From positions 3,906,001 through 3,970,000 of the forward strand of contig NC_091877.1 of assembly GCF_019399895.1 (NCBI RefSeq): 64,000 bases of DNA. The letters are read 5' to 3'. The notes under the pieces were generated by a model. The model did not search any database. It was not told the DNA's origin and saw nothing but the letters and a program-made list of their open reading frames with translations. The DNA is from Cardiocondyla obscurior (lineage: Eukaryota; Arthropoda; Insecta; Hymenoptera; Formicidae). This document shows positions 1-11,506 of the stretch, piece after piece; position 1 is the stretch's first letter; every line of letters begins with the position of its first letter. The position numbers and the translations under genes are program-made.

Positions 1-459
1 AAACTATGTACTAAATTAGATTTAATTTTACCTGTTAAGAAAAATACTGATTATACAAATTCCAATATATTGGCGCAAACTTTCAAATGCAATGAAAGAG
101 TAGCATGTAGAAATTATTTCGGTAAAGAGAAATGGAAATTTGGTTCGGTTTCCGCCAAAACCGGAAAACTACATTACAAAATATTACTCGATGACGGACG
201 TATTTGGTCCCGTCATGTAAATCAAATACGCTCCATAGGCAGCAATACACCATTACAAGAAAATAATATTTCTGACCCCGAATACTACTGGGATACCACA
301 GACGGTAAAGATCATATAGCGCCGATACCAACAGAACCATCTTCCGTCCGTGTGTCACCACATACTTCCCCACATATCTCACCGCGTTTTTCACCACAAG
401 AAATTGTACAGCGTCCGACGCGTCTAAGAAAAAGACCGGATTACTTATCATACGAATAA
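1..459 (+). CDS. Gypsy pol, C-terminal end (partial)
   Basis: The frame is open from the first base of the window and ends at TAA 457-459, so only the C-terminal part of a retrotransposon polyprotein is present. The segment after the integrase core reads like a small beta-barrel (LDDGRIWSRHVNQIRSIG), as seen in K02A2.6-type Gypsy elements. It ends in a basic tail, RRP-like: RPTRLRKRPDYL. A Ser/Pro-rich linker lies between. A polypurine tract and a 3' LTR follow within 30 bp, which fixes the identity as the end of pol. The rest of the element lies left of the window. Confidence 0.8.
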   Translation, partial: KLCTKLDLILPVKKNTDYTNSNILAQTFKCNERVACRNYFGKEKWKFGSVSAKTGKLHYKILLDDGRIWSRHVNQIRSIGSNTPLQENNISDPEYYWDTTDGKDHIAPIPTEPSSVRVSPHTSPHISPRFSPQEIVQRPTRLRKRPDYLSYE

Positions 460-486
460 GTTATTAATTTCTCTTACAAGGGAAGG

Positions 487-710
487 TGTTATGTGACTAA
501 TATCATTCCTAGTATCCTTAGTAGTACAGCTATCATATTATATTCTCGTAGATTTGCACACGGTACGGACTCATCCTGTATCAGTTTGCGCTCGTTCGTA
601 CCGTCTCGATGCGCTTAGTTTAGTCAGTCGTTGCTGTACATCATGCCAATAAAGACGACTCTAGTTTATATATATTATTATATTTTATTGTCACCTCTTC
701 GTACATAACA
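487..710 (+). repeat. Gypsy 3' LTR (224 bp)
   Basis: The repeat starts TGTTATG and ends CATAACA, a 7-bp terminal inverted repeat of the TG...CA type. The purine-rich stretch AAGGGAAGG (478-486) directly before it fits a polypurine tract for plus-strand priming. AATAAA at 648-653 is a plausible polyadenylation signal. The matching 5' LTR is outside the window, so LTR identity and age cannot be judged. Confidence 0.8.
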
Positions 711-740
711 ATTTAAATAAAAAAAAAAAATTTCAAAAAA

Positions 741-815
741 GTAACATTACGGGGACGCGAACGCACAATCTTTGAACTGTGAGTCTGAGGCGCTTACCGT
801 ACGACCAACCGAACA
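741..815 (-). pseudogene. tRNA-like remnant (Leu-type features)
   Basis: On the minus strand the sequence contains a B-box-like GTTCGCGTCCC and a block AAGCGCCTCAGACTCA that resembles the D-arm and anticodon-arm part of tRNA-Leu. The would-be acceptor strands do not pair, so it is probably not a working tRNA. It could be a tRNA pseudogene or the head of a tRNA-derived SINE. It lies just after the Gypsy LTR in A-rich sequence. Confidence 0.35.
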
Positions 816-1005
816 CTATTGAAAGACTCGTCGTAACATCTGTACATAACGCGCTCGGAAAACTTTAATCTTTGATTTCTCAAAAACTATTGCGTATCTA
901 CACCTAATCGTCGACGCGTAATTTTATATTTTCCCTCTCTACTACCATGCCAAAGCTCATTAAAAAACTGCGTTGGCACTTGGGAACCTCTCCTTGTAAG
1001 ATGAC

Positions 1006-2455
1006 GAATTGGAAAAAAGGGGATGGGGAAGGGTAAGAGTCAAAGGGAAAAAATTTTATTTGTTGGCATATGCGGATGATATTGCTATAATGGCAGAAAG
1101 TGAGGCGGGAATAGTTGGGATGTTAAAGAACTTAGAAAAATATGCAGATGAAAAAGGACTGGAAATAAATGTGAATAAAACAAAAATAATGAGATGTCGG
1201 AAAAAAGGAGGGAGATGGAAAAAGATGACATGGAAATGGAAGGGAAAAGAGATAGAAGAGGTAAAAAGTTTCAAGTATCTGGGTTATGTTATGATGGCAA
1301 ATAAAGAGCAAAAAGAACAAGTAAGAGACAGGTGTAAGAAAGCGGCAGCAGTAATGGGAAGGGTATGGAGTATTGGAAAAAGAAGATTTGGAAAAGATTG
1401 GTCAAGGAGAGTTTGGTTGTTTGATAAATTGGTGTGGTCGGTTGCGAGTTATGGAGTAAAGATTTGGGGATGGAAGGAAAAAAATGAAGTAGAAAGAATG
1501 CAAGAAAGATTTTTAAGATGGGTGCTTGGAGTTAAAAGATATGTGCCGGGCTACATAGTGAGAGAAAAATTGCAGAGGGAAAAGTTAAAAGGCATAAAGG
1601 GTAGAAGAGCATGGGGATATGAGAAAAGGCTGGAGAGTAGTAAAGGAGGTACATTAGCAAGATGGTGTTGGGAAGAAATGAAAGAAAGAGCGAGAAATGG
1701 AAAGGTGAAAGGGAAATGGGAATTGGAAAGAAAGGAGTTTTTTGCAGGATTAGGGTGGGAAGTGGAGGAAGTAAAAGAAATGAGAATGAGAGGTAAAATG
1801 AGGGGGGAGGAAATGGTAGAAAAAGAAAAAAAGTTTACAAAGAGAAGAGAGATGGAGAAAGATTGGAGACGCAAGATTTAATAAAATATATGGAAGAATA
1901 AAAGGGGAAGGAATATCGAGTTATTTGAAAAAGGGATGGAAGGAGGAAAGATGGAAAAGAATTGCAAAGTTTAGACTTGGGGATGATATTAGAGGAAATT
2001 TGTACTGGAGTGATAAGGAAAATAAGAAATGTAGAATTTGTAAAGGGGAAGAAGAGACATAGGAGCATACATGGACACAATGTGCAAACTGAGGGGATGA
2101 AAGGGGATAGGAAGAAGCGATAGAAGATATCTTAAGTGAAGATAAGAAAGGGGAACCGTGGTTAAAAGTATTGGAAGAGGTAAGGGAAAAGACGAGTATG
2201 TATGAAAGTAAAAATGATAGAAGTTTAAAGGTATGAAAGAAAAAGCACCGGAAGCGGAAGTCCTGGAATGAATGAGAAAAGTGTGAATGATATAAGGATG
2301 GTCTCTCTCTCTTTCGTGCGATAAAGAATAGATTTAGTTATGTTTGTTAGTTAGTTTAGTTTGTTTGTTGTATTTTTGTAGTTTATGTAGTTGTTAATGT
2401 TTTAATTATAAAATTTGATTTGTTTGTAACCAGAGCAGAGGTTTAAGTGTACCCC
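1006..2455 (+). pseudogene. 5'-truncated non-LTR retrotransposon (LINE), reverse transcriptase end
   Basis: The open part (1009-1881) begins inside the reverse transcriptase, with the catalytic motif YADDIAIM about 20 residues in, followed by KYLGYV and a long Lys/Glu-rich thumb. The frame is lost near 1874 and continues in the +1 frame. There it encodes a C-terminal CRIC...HTWTQC zinc-knuckle-like motif, after a further in-frame TAG near 2060. This order (RT, then a Cys/His motif) is usual for jockey/R1-like LINEs. The 5' part is missing, as is common for LINEs truncated during target-primed insertion. AATAAA near 2463 may mark the 3' end. Strongly purine-biased coding strand. Confidence 0.75.
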
Positions 2456-3323
2456 GCAAGGGAAATAAACACCATATACAAGGTGATTCAGAACAAGTAT
2501 ATAGTCCCTGAAGGGACGTGTTCTTGAATCAAATCTGAAACGATTTTTCCTCTATGAAAATTTTATTTGAGGTCTAGTTTTCAAGTAAATTAATAAAATA
2601 TTTAGCTACTTACCGGACGGATACAAGTGGTAGCCAGAGACGTACGTGACTTATCGTCAGAAAACGAAGGGCTCCACGGTGACAAGCACTCACGCATAAC
2701 ACTTTTAACATAAAATTGATAATTGATCTGACACTCGCGAATAAAATAATTGATACTATTAATTAATTACTACCGGTATTAATTATTTTCCTTATACATT
2801 AAACCATCGATTGTTAGACGAACAACACACGCTAGAAACAATTTGCGCGCGCGCGCGCGATCGACAATTCGTGATGTTATCGCGTGATCGTGTCTGAACA
2901 TGTTTTTCTCGCGTTAAAATATTATTTGTTTAATTCATGTGTGTGAAGCTAGCATCTCAAATGTTAGCATCTCACAAATAAATTGTAAATTATTTTGCAT
3001 CCAGCATAGTTCTATAGTTCTTGCTAGGTTTTATCAATAGTTTAATTGATTTACTTTATAAAATTGCATTTTATAGAAATGAGATGCTAACTTCTCGTAT
3101 GACTTTACAGCATCTCATCGAATTTCGCATCTCTAAGCATGGCAGAGTACTATTCCGTACAGTTCTATATCCTTGGCATGTTTTATCAATAGTTCTGGCA
3201 ATTAAACTCAATTAAAGCTCTTAATAAATGAGATGCTGGTCGATTTTCGAGAGTTTTGCCAAAACTACAATATTTCTCGTGTATGGACGGGTGATATTTT
3301 TGCGATTGATTTTAACATTGATA
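2456..3323. other. Non-coding stretch with a dispersed-repeat segment
   Basis: No convincing gene. About 2494-2640 is clearly related, in reverse orientation, to 62530-62667: both share CTGGCTACCAC, then TGTATCCG, then a GGTAAG, then TAAATATTTTATT. There is a CG dinucleotide run near 2845-2860, and the octamer GCATCTCA (or its complement) recurs several times between 2950 and 3235. A 64-codon open stretch at 3021-3215 has no coding character. Confidence 0.4.
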
Positions 3324-3325
3324 TA

Positions 3326-3678
3326 CAGGGTGTCTCAGCCCATGTGTAAAATTCTATACAGATAGGTAGGTCTTAGGGAGATAAATAAAAAAGTTCTGTA
3401 ACATTTTGTAAAATTCTCAACCGTTATTGAGAAAAAAATTAATTTGTCTAGCGCAAGAGCGACAAGGAAGCTGCGGGCGAGTGAGCGCGACAGGCGAATG
3501 GCGCCGTCGCCTATCGCGCTCACTCACCTATAACTTCCTTGTCCTCTTGCGCTAGACAAATTAATTTTTTTTTTTAATAAGTATTGAGAATTTTTCAAAA
3601 CGTTAAAGAACTTTTTTATTTATCTCCCTAAGACATACCTATCAGTATAGGATTTTACACATGGGCTGAGACACCCTG
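3326..3678. mobile_element. Palindromic (foldback) MITE, copy 1, 353 bp
   Basis: The whole element is one near-perfect palindrome centred on GGCGCC at 3500-3505. It starts CAGGGTGTCTCAGCCCATG and ends with the reverse complement, and TA flanks both ends (within TATA). There is no coding capacity. TA duplication with CAGGGT ends suggests a Tc1/mariner-type non-autonomous element, but no autonomous partner with these ends is in the window. It stands head-to-tail with a second copy 4 bp away. Confidence 0.85.
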
Positions 3679-3682
3679 TATA

Positions 3683-4035
3683 CAAGGTGTCTCACCCCAT
3701 GTGTCGAATCCGTTAGGAATAGACAGAACTCGGGTAGACAAATAAGAAAGTCCCACACCATTTTGCAAAATTCTCAATGGTTATTGAAAAAAAAATTAAT
3801 TTGTCTAGCGCAAGAGCAACAAGGAAGCTGTGGGCGAGTGAGCGTGACAGGCGAATGGCGCCGTCGCCTGTCGCGCTCACTCACGCGTGGCTTCCTTATC
3901 GCTCTTGCGCTAGACAAATTAATTTTTTTCTCAATAACCATAGAGAATTTTGCAAAATGGTGTGGGATTTTCTTATTTGTCTACCCGAGTTCTATCTATT
4001 CCTAACGGATTCGACACATGGGGTGAGACACCCTG
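3683..4035. mobile_element. Palindromic MITE, copy 2, 353 bp
   Basis: Same length and architecture as the neighbouring copy. It starts CAAGGTGTCTCACCCCATG, ends GGGGTGAGACACCCTG, and the centre again carries GGCGCC. The sequence differs from copy 1 in the outer arms (for example a CGAATCCGTTAGGAATAGA segment), while the inner arm with TTTGTCTAGCGCAAGAGC is conserved. So the two are related insertions rather than a recent tandem duplication. Flanked by TATA. Open stretches inside it are palindrome artefacts. Confidence 0.85.
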
Positions 4036-4199
4036 TATATATATGTATATATATTTATATATTATAATAATAAAACTTTTAAAAATAACAAAACGTAATG
4101 GTAAAAAAAGTAGGTTTGTTAAATAATAACATATACGCATATGTTCTATCCTAAACAAGTTTTTTTAGTAAAATTATTAAAATTAAAATAAACCTTTTA

Positions 4200-4772
4200 A
4201 ATATGGAGACGATGGCAGAAATCTGTAACCGCTTTCCTCATCTTCTGAAAATGAAAAATAAATCCTTTTCTTGTTATTATTCATTGTTTCTTTTTTCTGT
4301 TCTTCATTGACTATACTTTTTTTTTATTTTCTTCATTAGATGAAATTTCAGAATTTAAATCTGATACGTTTTCAGCTTTTTTAGCTTTTTCTCTTGCTAG
4401 TATATAATTATCTAAAAAATTAACAAATGTTTAATTTTTATTAGTTATAACAATTAAATTAATTTTTATATTTTTAAATATAGATAAACATTAATAAACA
4501 TATTTTTTACTAATTAAATATCCTGAATAATGAGTTTATATATTTAAACAAAATTAATTATATTTTTAAAACATACCATAAGTACTATTTCGAAAAATAG
4601 TCACTCCATATAAAGGCCAATTTATATCTGGATTTTGATTTTTCCGTATAGCTGTTGCCAATTTATCCAGTTAAAGAGCTGGCCAATAACATTTATTATT
4701 ATTAATCCATGAAGTAGGTATAGCTTCAACCGAATTTTCTTCCAGGAACTTTACAACAGTCCACGTTAACAT
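4200..4772 (-). pseudogene. DUF4806-type accessory protein of a CACTA-like element, N-terminal part
   Basis: ATG is at 4770-4772. Exon 1 (4577-4772) encodes TVVKFLEENSVEAIP and WPLYGVTIFRNSTY. A GT-AG intron (4412-4576, donor GTATGT) joins in frame to exon 2, encoding NYILAREKAKKAENVSDLN. This pattern is familiar from proteins that insects carry beside CACTA-like transposases, often with a DUF4806 domain further on; the family name is from memory. A stop (TAA, 4671-4673) interrupts exon 1, and the frame decays into a Lys-rich tract, so the copy is dead. It lies downstream of, and in the same direction as, the transposase at 4866-7007. Confidence 0.5.
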
Positions 4773-4865
4773 ATTAACTAAAAAATTTGATAACAAAACA
4801 GTATCCAAGTTTACAGAATGAGAAAAAAAAGAGAAAGTACAATGCAAGCAGTTTATTAGAATATT

Positions 4866-7007
4866 TTAATTTGATTGTAAAAGGGCAAAAACAACATCTT
4901 GATTTTTAAATTTTAATTTTAAATATTTATATGCAATTTGCTCTAAGTTCCACATTTGCAAATTTCCGAGATTATCAACTAAATAAATGCCTAATTTAGA
5001 TGATTTGCAGGGTTCAGTATAAAAATCCATAAGTAACTTAAATTTTTGTCCAATTACAAAAATATTTTTAATATTTGAGACAAAATTCTTAATAATTATA
5101 ATACTTCCATCAATTAAATAACAGCAATTATCAGGCTCACTTGTTTTTAATGTATAGTTTTCAAATGTAACTTTATGAAATTGTTTCCATGAATGAAAAT
5201 CGCAGTGTAAATTTAAATTGCTAATAAGTGGACCGTTGAAATGTAGATTGTGAAGTTTAGTATTAACTTTCTTTACTTTTTGATTATTAGAAGAAAAATT
5301 ATATTCGCTTATTCGACAAACAATTTGTTCCAATACTTTATCATTTTTTTTAATCATTTTTAAAATTGATTGTAAATAATTTTTGAATGGAAAAGCACTA
5401 AAATTTGACAGAGTTCCAAATTTTAATACGTCATCATAAATATGTAATAAATTGTGAATATTACTCGATGCATTTTCTTTGCCATATAAAATAATAAATG
5501 TTTTTACAAAGTACTCTAATAAAGATTTGGCAAAATCTAAATAACAACGGATGTGTTTAGAATTTGATAAAATTGTAATTGCTACGTGTAAAGTTAAAAA
5601 AATTAAATATTTGTCATATTTCAAAACAGATTTCAAAACAACAGGTCCCGTGTACAACAAAAATGTTCTTAATTCTGTTGCTTTTCATCTTTTACATTCA
5701 AGTAATGATCGCGTTTTTCTGTTAATTTTACATGGAATATGAACTTTAAGATTTTCTAACAATATCGATATTTCATACATTTCATTAAATGATAGTTTAG
5801 ACCGAGGTTTTCCGAAGCACCATAAATTAACAACTAATTTTCGAACAACTCTGAGAAAAATTAAATGCATTGGATCCGGCGGAAAATCTTTTATCATATC
5901 GATATTAGGAATTTATTCTAAAATAGATGTACCTGTATGATGATCTTTTTGTAATTTTAATTTAAAATCATTATTCGTTCTCAAAGGAAAACTATTTAAA
6001 TCTGGAAAACATACGCGATCATGAAAATATTCTCCTTTTATTGTACATTTTGGGCATGAGTAATAACCGGTATGGCCTTTTATTAATTTAATAAAAGATT
6101 TAGCAGGTACATCGCATATAAAAGCATTAATTTTAAATGGATAAGTATGATTATTAATTATTATACCATGTGTTGTCAAAATAATTGCTTCTTCTGTAAA
6201 ATCTTTCAAAAAAATGTTTACATTTGTAGGCTTTTCATTACCGTAATAAATTCCAACAATATTAACTTTATTGTAATTTTCAACTAAATTACATAAAATA
6301 GGATATACTTGACTACTTGAACTTTTAAATATAGGGAGGCCATCGATATTAATATTAACTTTAATAACTTTTAAATCTTTGACAGAACACCGGGACAAAA
6401 GTTGCTTAACGCAATTACTTAAACCAAAATAATAATACTGCCCTGGTTCTACATTTTGTACATTAATTTTTCTAGGAGTATTTAATAAGCTACGAGCATC
6501 TAAAGGTAATTCCGAATACTGAGGTTTTATACGTGTCAATAACTCATTTAATGCAATGTGAGAAATATGATTTCTAAGAGCCCATTCTTGAAGCCACGAA
6601 ACAAAACTAATCGAATTATCTACGAAATAATTACATGTAGAATCGTTATCAATGTTAGATACTTTATCAAAATCAAAATTACAACTATTTATATTTTCAA
6701 TTTCTGAAATACCATTACTTTCTTCCAAATGAATATTTACGTATTTAAGATCCAAATCAATGTTCTCATTTTTTAAAATATCATTGTTTTCTTCAGAATA
6801 ATTACAGTTACTATTTATTTTTTCAAAATCTAAATTACTGTTTAATTGAAAATTATTCGTATTATTATTTAATAAAATATCGTTATTTGTAATTGAAGCT
6901 GCATTTTCTAATGAAGCTACATTACAATTAATGTTTTGCGCAATGTCAATACTTAAATCTGACATTTTCTTAGCTCGTCGATAATATTCTCGTTTTATTT
7001 TTGGCAT
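4866..7007 (-). pseudogene. CACTA/EnSpm-like transposase with two nonsense codons
   Basis: One reading frame of about 714 codons runs from ATG 7005-7007 to 4866, broken only by TAA at 5913-5915 and TGA at 5685-5687. An acidic, Asn-rich N-terminus (about residues 10-120) leads into a domain with GLPIFKSSS and ICDVPAKSFI. A Cys motif, CPKC, follows in GHTGYYSCPKC. The C-terminal half has FPPDPMHLIFL, FLLYTGPVVL and NIHNLLHIYDDVLKFG. These are hallmarks of a large family of animal transposase-like proteins that I place, with caution, near CACTA (Transposase_21-like). Both stops look like single-base changes (the second at a usual Trp). I could not locate terminal inverted repeats. Confidence 0.6.
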
Positions 7008-7763
7008 TTTAATAATTAATATTATATATTCTTATCTTACCGATATATATATAATACACAGAAGTGATAAAAATGTTGAATGACCCTCTAGAGGCAAACT
7101 GGCCAAATCGACAACGTGTTACTGCAATGTATAACATAATATAATAAACGTTGAAAATCAGTACACACATTACTACAAATAAAACTGTTAATAAATTTCT
7201 ATATATATTTTAATAAAAGTATACTTACATTTTTTTTGTCGAATCAATCGTCCCTCGAAATATTTATTACACAGCAAATAACACATGCACATATATTCAA
7301 TAAGAGTCAACAAGACCGAGAAAATTTATTTATTTTGTAACTAAGCAACACTAATAAAAGAAGAATAAACAAGAGCACGTTACGTGTCGCGTGTTGCGTT
7401 GCGCGCCGCTCGCTTCGTGCATGCTACGACTGCAACGCGAATAACGCACTTTTATTTTTTATTGCAAAAAAAAATTCATAAATCAATTTTTTTAACAGCA
7501 AAAATGTATATCATGAATATTGTTCTAATAATATTTTTAAACATATATATGTATATATATATATAGATATACTAAAACATGCAATTTTTACCATCTTATT
7601 TTTAGTTGATAAATAGCAACCTTGGTCTTATCCTCGCTATCCTGTAATAGAAACAACAACAGTAGAGAACAATTAACAAGCTTAACAACTTTTAACAATA
7701 ATAATAATTATTATTATTATATAAAATAGGAAATGCTTTAATTAAATACTTGAAATATATATA
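7008..7763. other. AT-rich flank, no gene seen
   Basis: AT-rich sequence between the CACTA-like transposase start and the Tc1 element. It holds poly-A/T runs and a TA microsatellite near 7543-7565. It may contain the promoter and terminal part of the CACTA-like element, but I could not identify its ends. Confidence 0.3.
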
Positions 7764-7985
7764 CAGTCGGTCACAAAATGATTCGGACACTAATAAATTA
7801 TGACTTTTGATATCTATATCATAAATATATGTACAAGGCACAACAAAAATATATTACATAATGTTATGTTGCGCTACAGAGAAAGTAATAGCACAAACAA
7901 CTTTTTGTTATTATTTATTGTTTTTACGAAATAAAATAAATACCAAAGAATGACGAAATTTTATGTCACAAAATGATTTGGACAC
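7764..7985 (+). repeat. Tc1 left inverted repeat (IR/DR)
   Basis: A 222-bp arm matching 9172-9393 in reverse. The outer direct repeat, GTCACAAAATGATTCGGACAC, begins at about 7770; the inner one, with one change (TTTGG), ends at 7985. Two direct repeats per arm are the expected transposase binding sites in IR/DR elements. Confidence 0.9.
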
Positions 7986-8106
7986 CAGGTATTCCACGAC
8001 GAATTTTACTTAGTACGTCAAGTACAAATACTGTTTACAAACATTGTTTCTATGCTGAGGTTTATGTGTTGATTTTACGCCAGTCTTGAGTATATACTTG
8101 AGCAAA

Positions 8107-9134
8107 ATGGGTCGCAAAAAAAAAGTTCAAGTTTCGAAATACGGCAATTAGTCGTATTTCATTGTGAAAAGAGAAAATCTATACGTGAAATAGCTAAATT
8201 ATTAAACGTAGCAAAGAGTACGGTTGGAGACATTGTTAAACGCTTTAAATACAAAGATCGAATCGATTTAAAAACCTCCAGTGGCCGCCCACAAAAGCTC
8301 AACGATCGTGAAAGACGACATATTGTTCGAATAATTAAAAAGGACCCACAAACAAATGCCCCAAAAATTACCACAATGTTAAAAGAAGAGCGAGATATTA
8401 GCGTACATCCAGAAAATGTTCGAAGAGTTTTGAGATCGGAAGGATATCATGGACGAGTAGCCCGAAAAAAACCTTTCATTAGTGCAAAAAATAGAAAGAA
8501 AAGACTTGAATTTGCAAAAGCATATCGTTCAAAAGACAGTGAATGGTGGAACGATGTAATTTTTGTAGATGAAAGTAAGTTTAATGTTTTTGGAAGTGAC
8601 GGAAGAATAAAAATGTGGCGAAAAATAAACGAACATTTAAATCCAAAAAATTTACAAAGAACTGTAAAACATAAAGAAGGTTCCGTGATGGTTTGGGGAT
8701 GTATTTCCGCTTTTGGTGTAGGAGAATTAGTTTTTATAGAAGGAATTCTTGATAAAAATTAATACTTAGATATTTTAAAAAACAATTTAAAAAAAAGTGC
8801 TTTAATTATGGGGATGGCAAATAATTTTAAATTTTACCAGGATAATGATCCAAAGCACAAATCCAGGATAGTACATGAGTATTTGCTATACAACTGTAAA
8901 AATGTTTTACTACCACCTCCGCAGTCACCAGATCTAAATTCCATTGAAAATGTTTGGGACACATTGGATCGCAATATTCGAAAAACAAGTATAACATCAA
9001 CAGAAGAACTAAAAAGACGATTGAAAGAAAAATGGCAAAATATTAGTTCAGATTATTTAAAAAATTTGATTTCTACGGTACCAAAGCGATTACAGCATGT
9101 AATTAAACAAAATGGATACCCAACTAAATATTAA
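8107..9134 (+). pseudogene. Tc1 transposase (DD34E), one frameshift and one nonsense codon
   Basis: ATG at 8107 runs into a stretch of nine A's (8116-8124). Immediately after it the conserved frame is offset by one base, so a single-base indel in the A-run breaks the N-terminus. The rest is one frame: helix-turn-helix region with IREIAKLLNVAKSTVGDI, then IFVDESKFNVFG (first Asp), a TAA at 8760-8762, YQDNDPKHKS (second Asp) and PDLNSIENVW (Glu). I count 34 residues between the second Asp and the Glu, the Tc1 signature. Length is close to the usual 340 residues. The catalytic residues are intact; only the two lesions inactivate it. Confidence 0.93.
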
Positions 9135-9171
9135 ATATTTGTTTATTTTAGTTTTTATATTATTATTGTAA

Positions 9172-9393
9172 GTGTCCGAATCATTTTGTGACATAAAATT
9201 TCGTCATTTTTTGGTATTTATTTTATTTCGTAAAAACAATAAATAATAACAAAAAGTTGTTTGTGTTATTACTTTCTCTGTAGCGCAACATAACATTATG
9301 TAATATATTTTTGTTGTGCCTTGTACATATATTTATGATATAGATATTAAAAGTCATAATTTATTAGTGTCCGAATCATTTTGTGACCGACTG
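9172..9393 (-). repeat. Tc1 right inverted repeat (IR/DR)
   Basis: Reverse complement of the left arm with a few substitutions. It ends at the TA duplication at 9394-9395. Confidence 0.9.
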
Positions 9394-9643
9394 TATATAA
9401 TGTAAAGGAACAATTCTTCTATATATAAAAATTAATATATAAATATCCAATAATTAATTAATTATTAAAATAAAAGAATCGTTTCTACCTAAACCAAGTA
9501 TTAAAACTTAGTGCAGTAGAAAGTAGATTTTAACCAGCACTCTCACTGTCTTTAATACAGAAATAGACTCAAGGATATATCCTTGAGTCCCATAAAGAGA
9601 ATAGCTTTTACAATTAATAATTTAAACAATAAAATCTATATAT

Positions 9644-11348
9644 TGTGACGTGGCGGCTTTGGCTGCTTCGTCGCAGCTCCCCGCGGCCGTCACAAAGCGC
9701 GGCGGCGCTGGATGAGCCGCAAAAGCATAGAGAGGGGGGAGGGGTCGCGGGAATCTCCGGAGGATCCTTTATTTTGTTTTGGGGCGATAATTAAAGATCG
9801 CGGTGATGAATTTTTGTTGCTACCGTATGTTGTCGGGATTACCGACCGTCCTTGCCGCGGGAGGAGCGAGAGGAGCGGACCATATGCGGGAGCGCGAACT
9901 TCCGGAAGAGAGGGTGACCGGATACGGGATGGGAGGCCACTCATTCCGAGAGCCTTGGAGGAGACTTGGTGTCTACGCATTTCGGCGCCGAGAACTACCT
10001 GCGGGGGAATTGTTGCGATAACGGACTATCCGAAACCCGCGCCAACCGGCTAGTACCGATAGGGCTCTGTGAGGGCAGCGGCTTCCACAGGAAATCGGCA
10101 ACGTAGCGCGGAAGAATCCGCGAGACGCGAGAGTGCGGATATGCCGGGCCTCGTGCCGAAAATTCGCGCGGTTCTCGCTCTCTTCCGTGTAGACCGGCGA
10201 CCAAGGCGGGCGATAGCGAGAGCTAGAACTAGCGAGATAAGAGCGATCGAGCGGAAGTGAGACGAAGCGAGCGAAGACGATACGAGAAAGAGTGCGAGAG
10301 AGCGAGGACGACACGAGGGCCTGGACGTATATTCGGTGAGATCCTCCACCCGCATTTCGGAAATATTATTTTGTGAAACCTTCCGCTTCCCGGGAAGACC
10401 GGCGTCGGCTCAGACGAGACCCGGCCACGTCGAACGGGCACGCGGGCCCGACAGAGTATTTGGTGGATCATTGTCGCAAGGCAAGGACTTAACGGTAGAG
10501 AGTGGCACCCGACGGACGTCTGACGGCCGGTGTCCGGACCCCGCGGGAAACACCGGTACCGTTTATTTGCGTGGATTAATGTTATAGTTTGCTAGGTTGT
10601 AGTACGTCGCGTCTGCGCGGAGAGCCCTCGGCAGCGGCCGAGGTCGGAAGAAAAATCACGCGATCTCTTGTTTACGCCAGGCGGTCTTAACGCGTCGATT
10701 CTTTTGTGTCGCGGGGTCCCGCGAAAACACGGCGCGAGCGCGGGAGACGCGTGGCCGGCACCAAAACAGTCAGGGCCGACGCGAGAATTGCGGGAGAACA
10801 AGATCCAAGGGAGATACTTGTGGCGATCTAATAGTGGTCCAAAACCAAAGCCATGATTTAGAGGATCGCGCGAAGATCGAGTTTGCTCACGATTAAGATT
10901 ATGTTGTTATTTTTTTTTGTTATTCGTCATATTTGTCTCGTTCCGTTGAGTATTAATAAACGGACTGAAAATTGTACTCGCCCTGTTCGCGTAAGTATCA
11001 TTTGGTGCTGTTGTTCCCGTCTGTCCGAAAATTCCGCCTGTGATACCCCGCCCCTCTCCGTTCGGATGAGCTAGCACCCGTGCGTGACGGCCGTTTGAGT
11101 TGCCGTGAGGTATTAAAAAGGAAAAGCGTTCGTGAATCGAATCGGCACGGCTGGGCCCGTGCCTGGCGCCCAAAACTCTTTCGTTATCGGATTACGCCGT
11201 CCCGCGCCGGGATACGGCCGAGGTACCGCGATCCCTCTTCCCTCCTTACCCCCCGTGTCACGACGGTGCATGGATTTTCCATCCGTGCACCGTCATTTTT
11301 TTTTGCTCGCGACTCCCCTCCTCGCGGAGGAGAGAAACTATCGTGACA
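9644..11348 (+). repeat. GC-rich solo LTR, about 1.7 kb
   Basis: The block begins TGTGACGTGG and ends ATCGTGACA, and is flanked by ATAT on both sides. That fits a 4-bp duplication but is weak evidence in TA-rich flanks. Base composition jumps sharply from AT-rich flanks to GC-rich inside. AATAAA near 10954 could be the polyadenylation signal. A strong hairpin with 9-bp arms (GACGGTGCA 11262-11270, TGCACCGTC 11286-11294) lies about 55 bp before the end. Open frames inside it have no recognisable product. I call it a solo LTR by analogy with the other TG...CA blocks with 4-bp duplications here. Confidence 0.6.
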
Positions 11349-11506
11349 ATATATATAAAATATATTGTTAGTATTAGGAAAAAAGGGAGAGATTTAAGAC
11401 TGAATTTATTAATACTTTAAACATACTCTAAGATATTTCTTAGACAATTTATGTAAAGTATGTTTAAAGGCCATCAGATAAAATAATAGAAAAACAGAGC
11501 TTACTT

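Larger units (their letters stand above)
7764..9393 (+). mobile_element. Tc1-family transposon, 1630 bp, complete with long inverted repeats
   Basis: The element starts CAGTCGGTCACAAAATG and ends with its reverse complement, flanked by TA on both sides (7762-7763, 9394-9395), the Tc1/mariner target duplication. The terminal inverted repeats are 222 bp each (7764-7985, 9172-9393). Each arm carries the motif TCACAAAATGATTYGGACAC twice, once at the outer and once at the inner end, so this is the IR/DR layout. The single gene between the arms is broken, so the copy is structurally complete but not autonomous. Confidence 0.95.

Noticed and set aside
3763..4067. Open frames of 80-96 codons
   Set aside because: They lie inside the second palindromic MITE and result from its inverted-repeat structure.
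9690..11371. Many overlapping open frames of 60-113 codons
   Set aside because: GC-rich solo LTR; few stops are expected by composition, frames overlap on both strands, and none has recognisable motifs.
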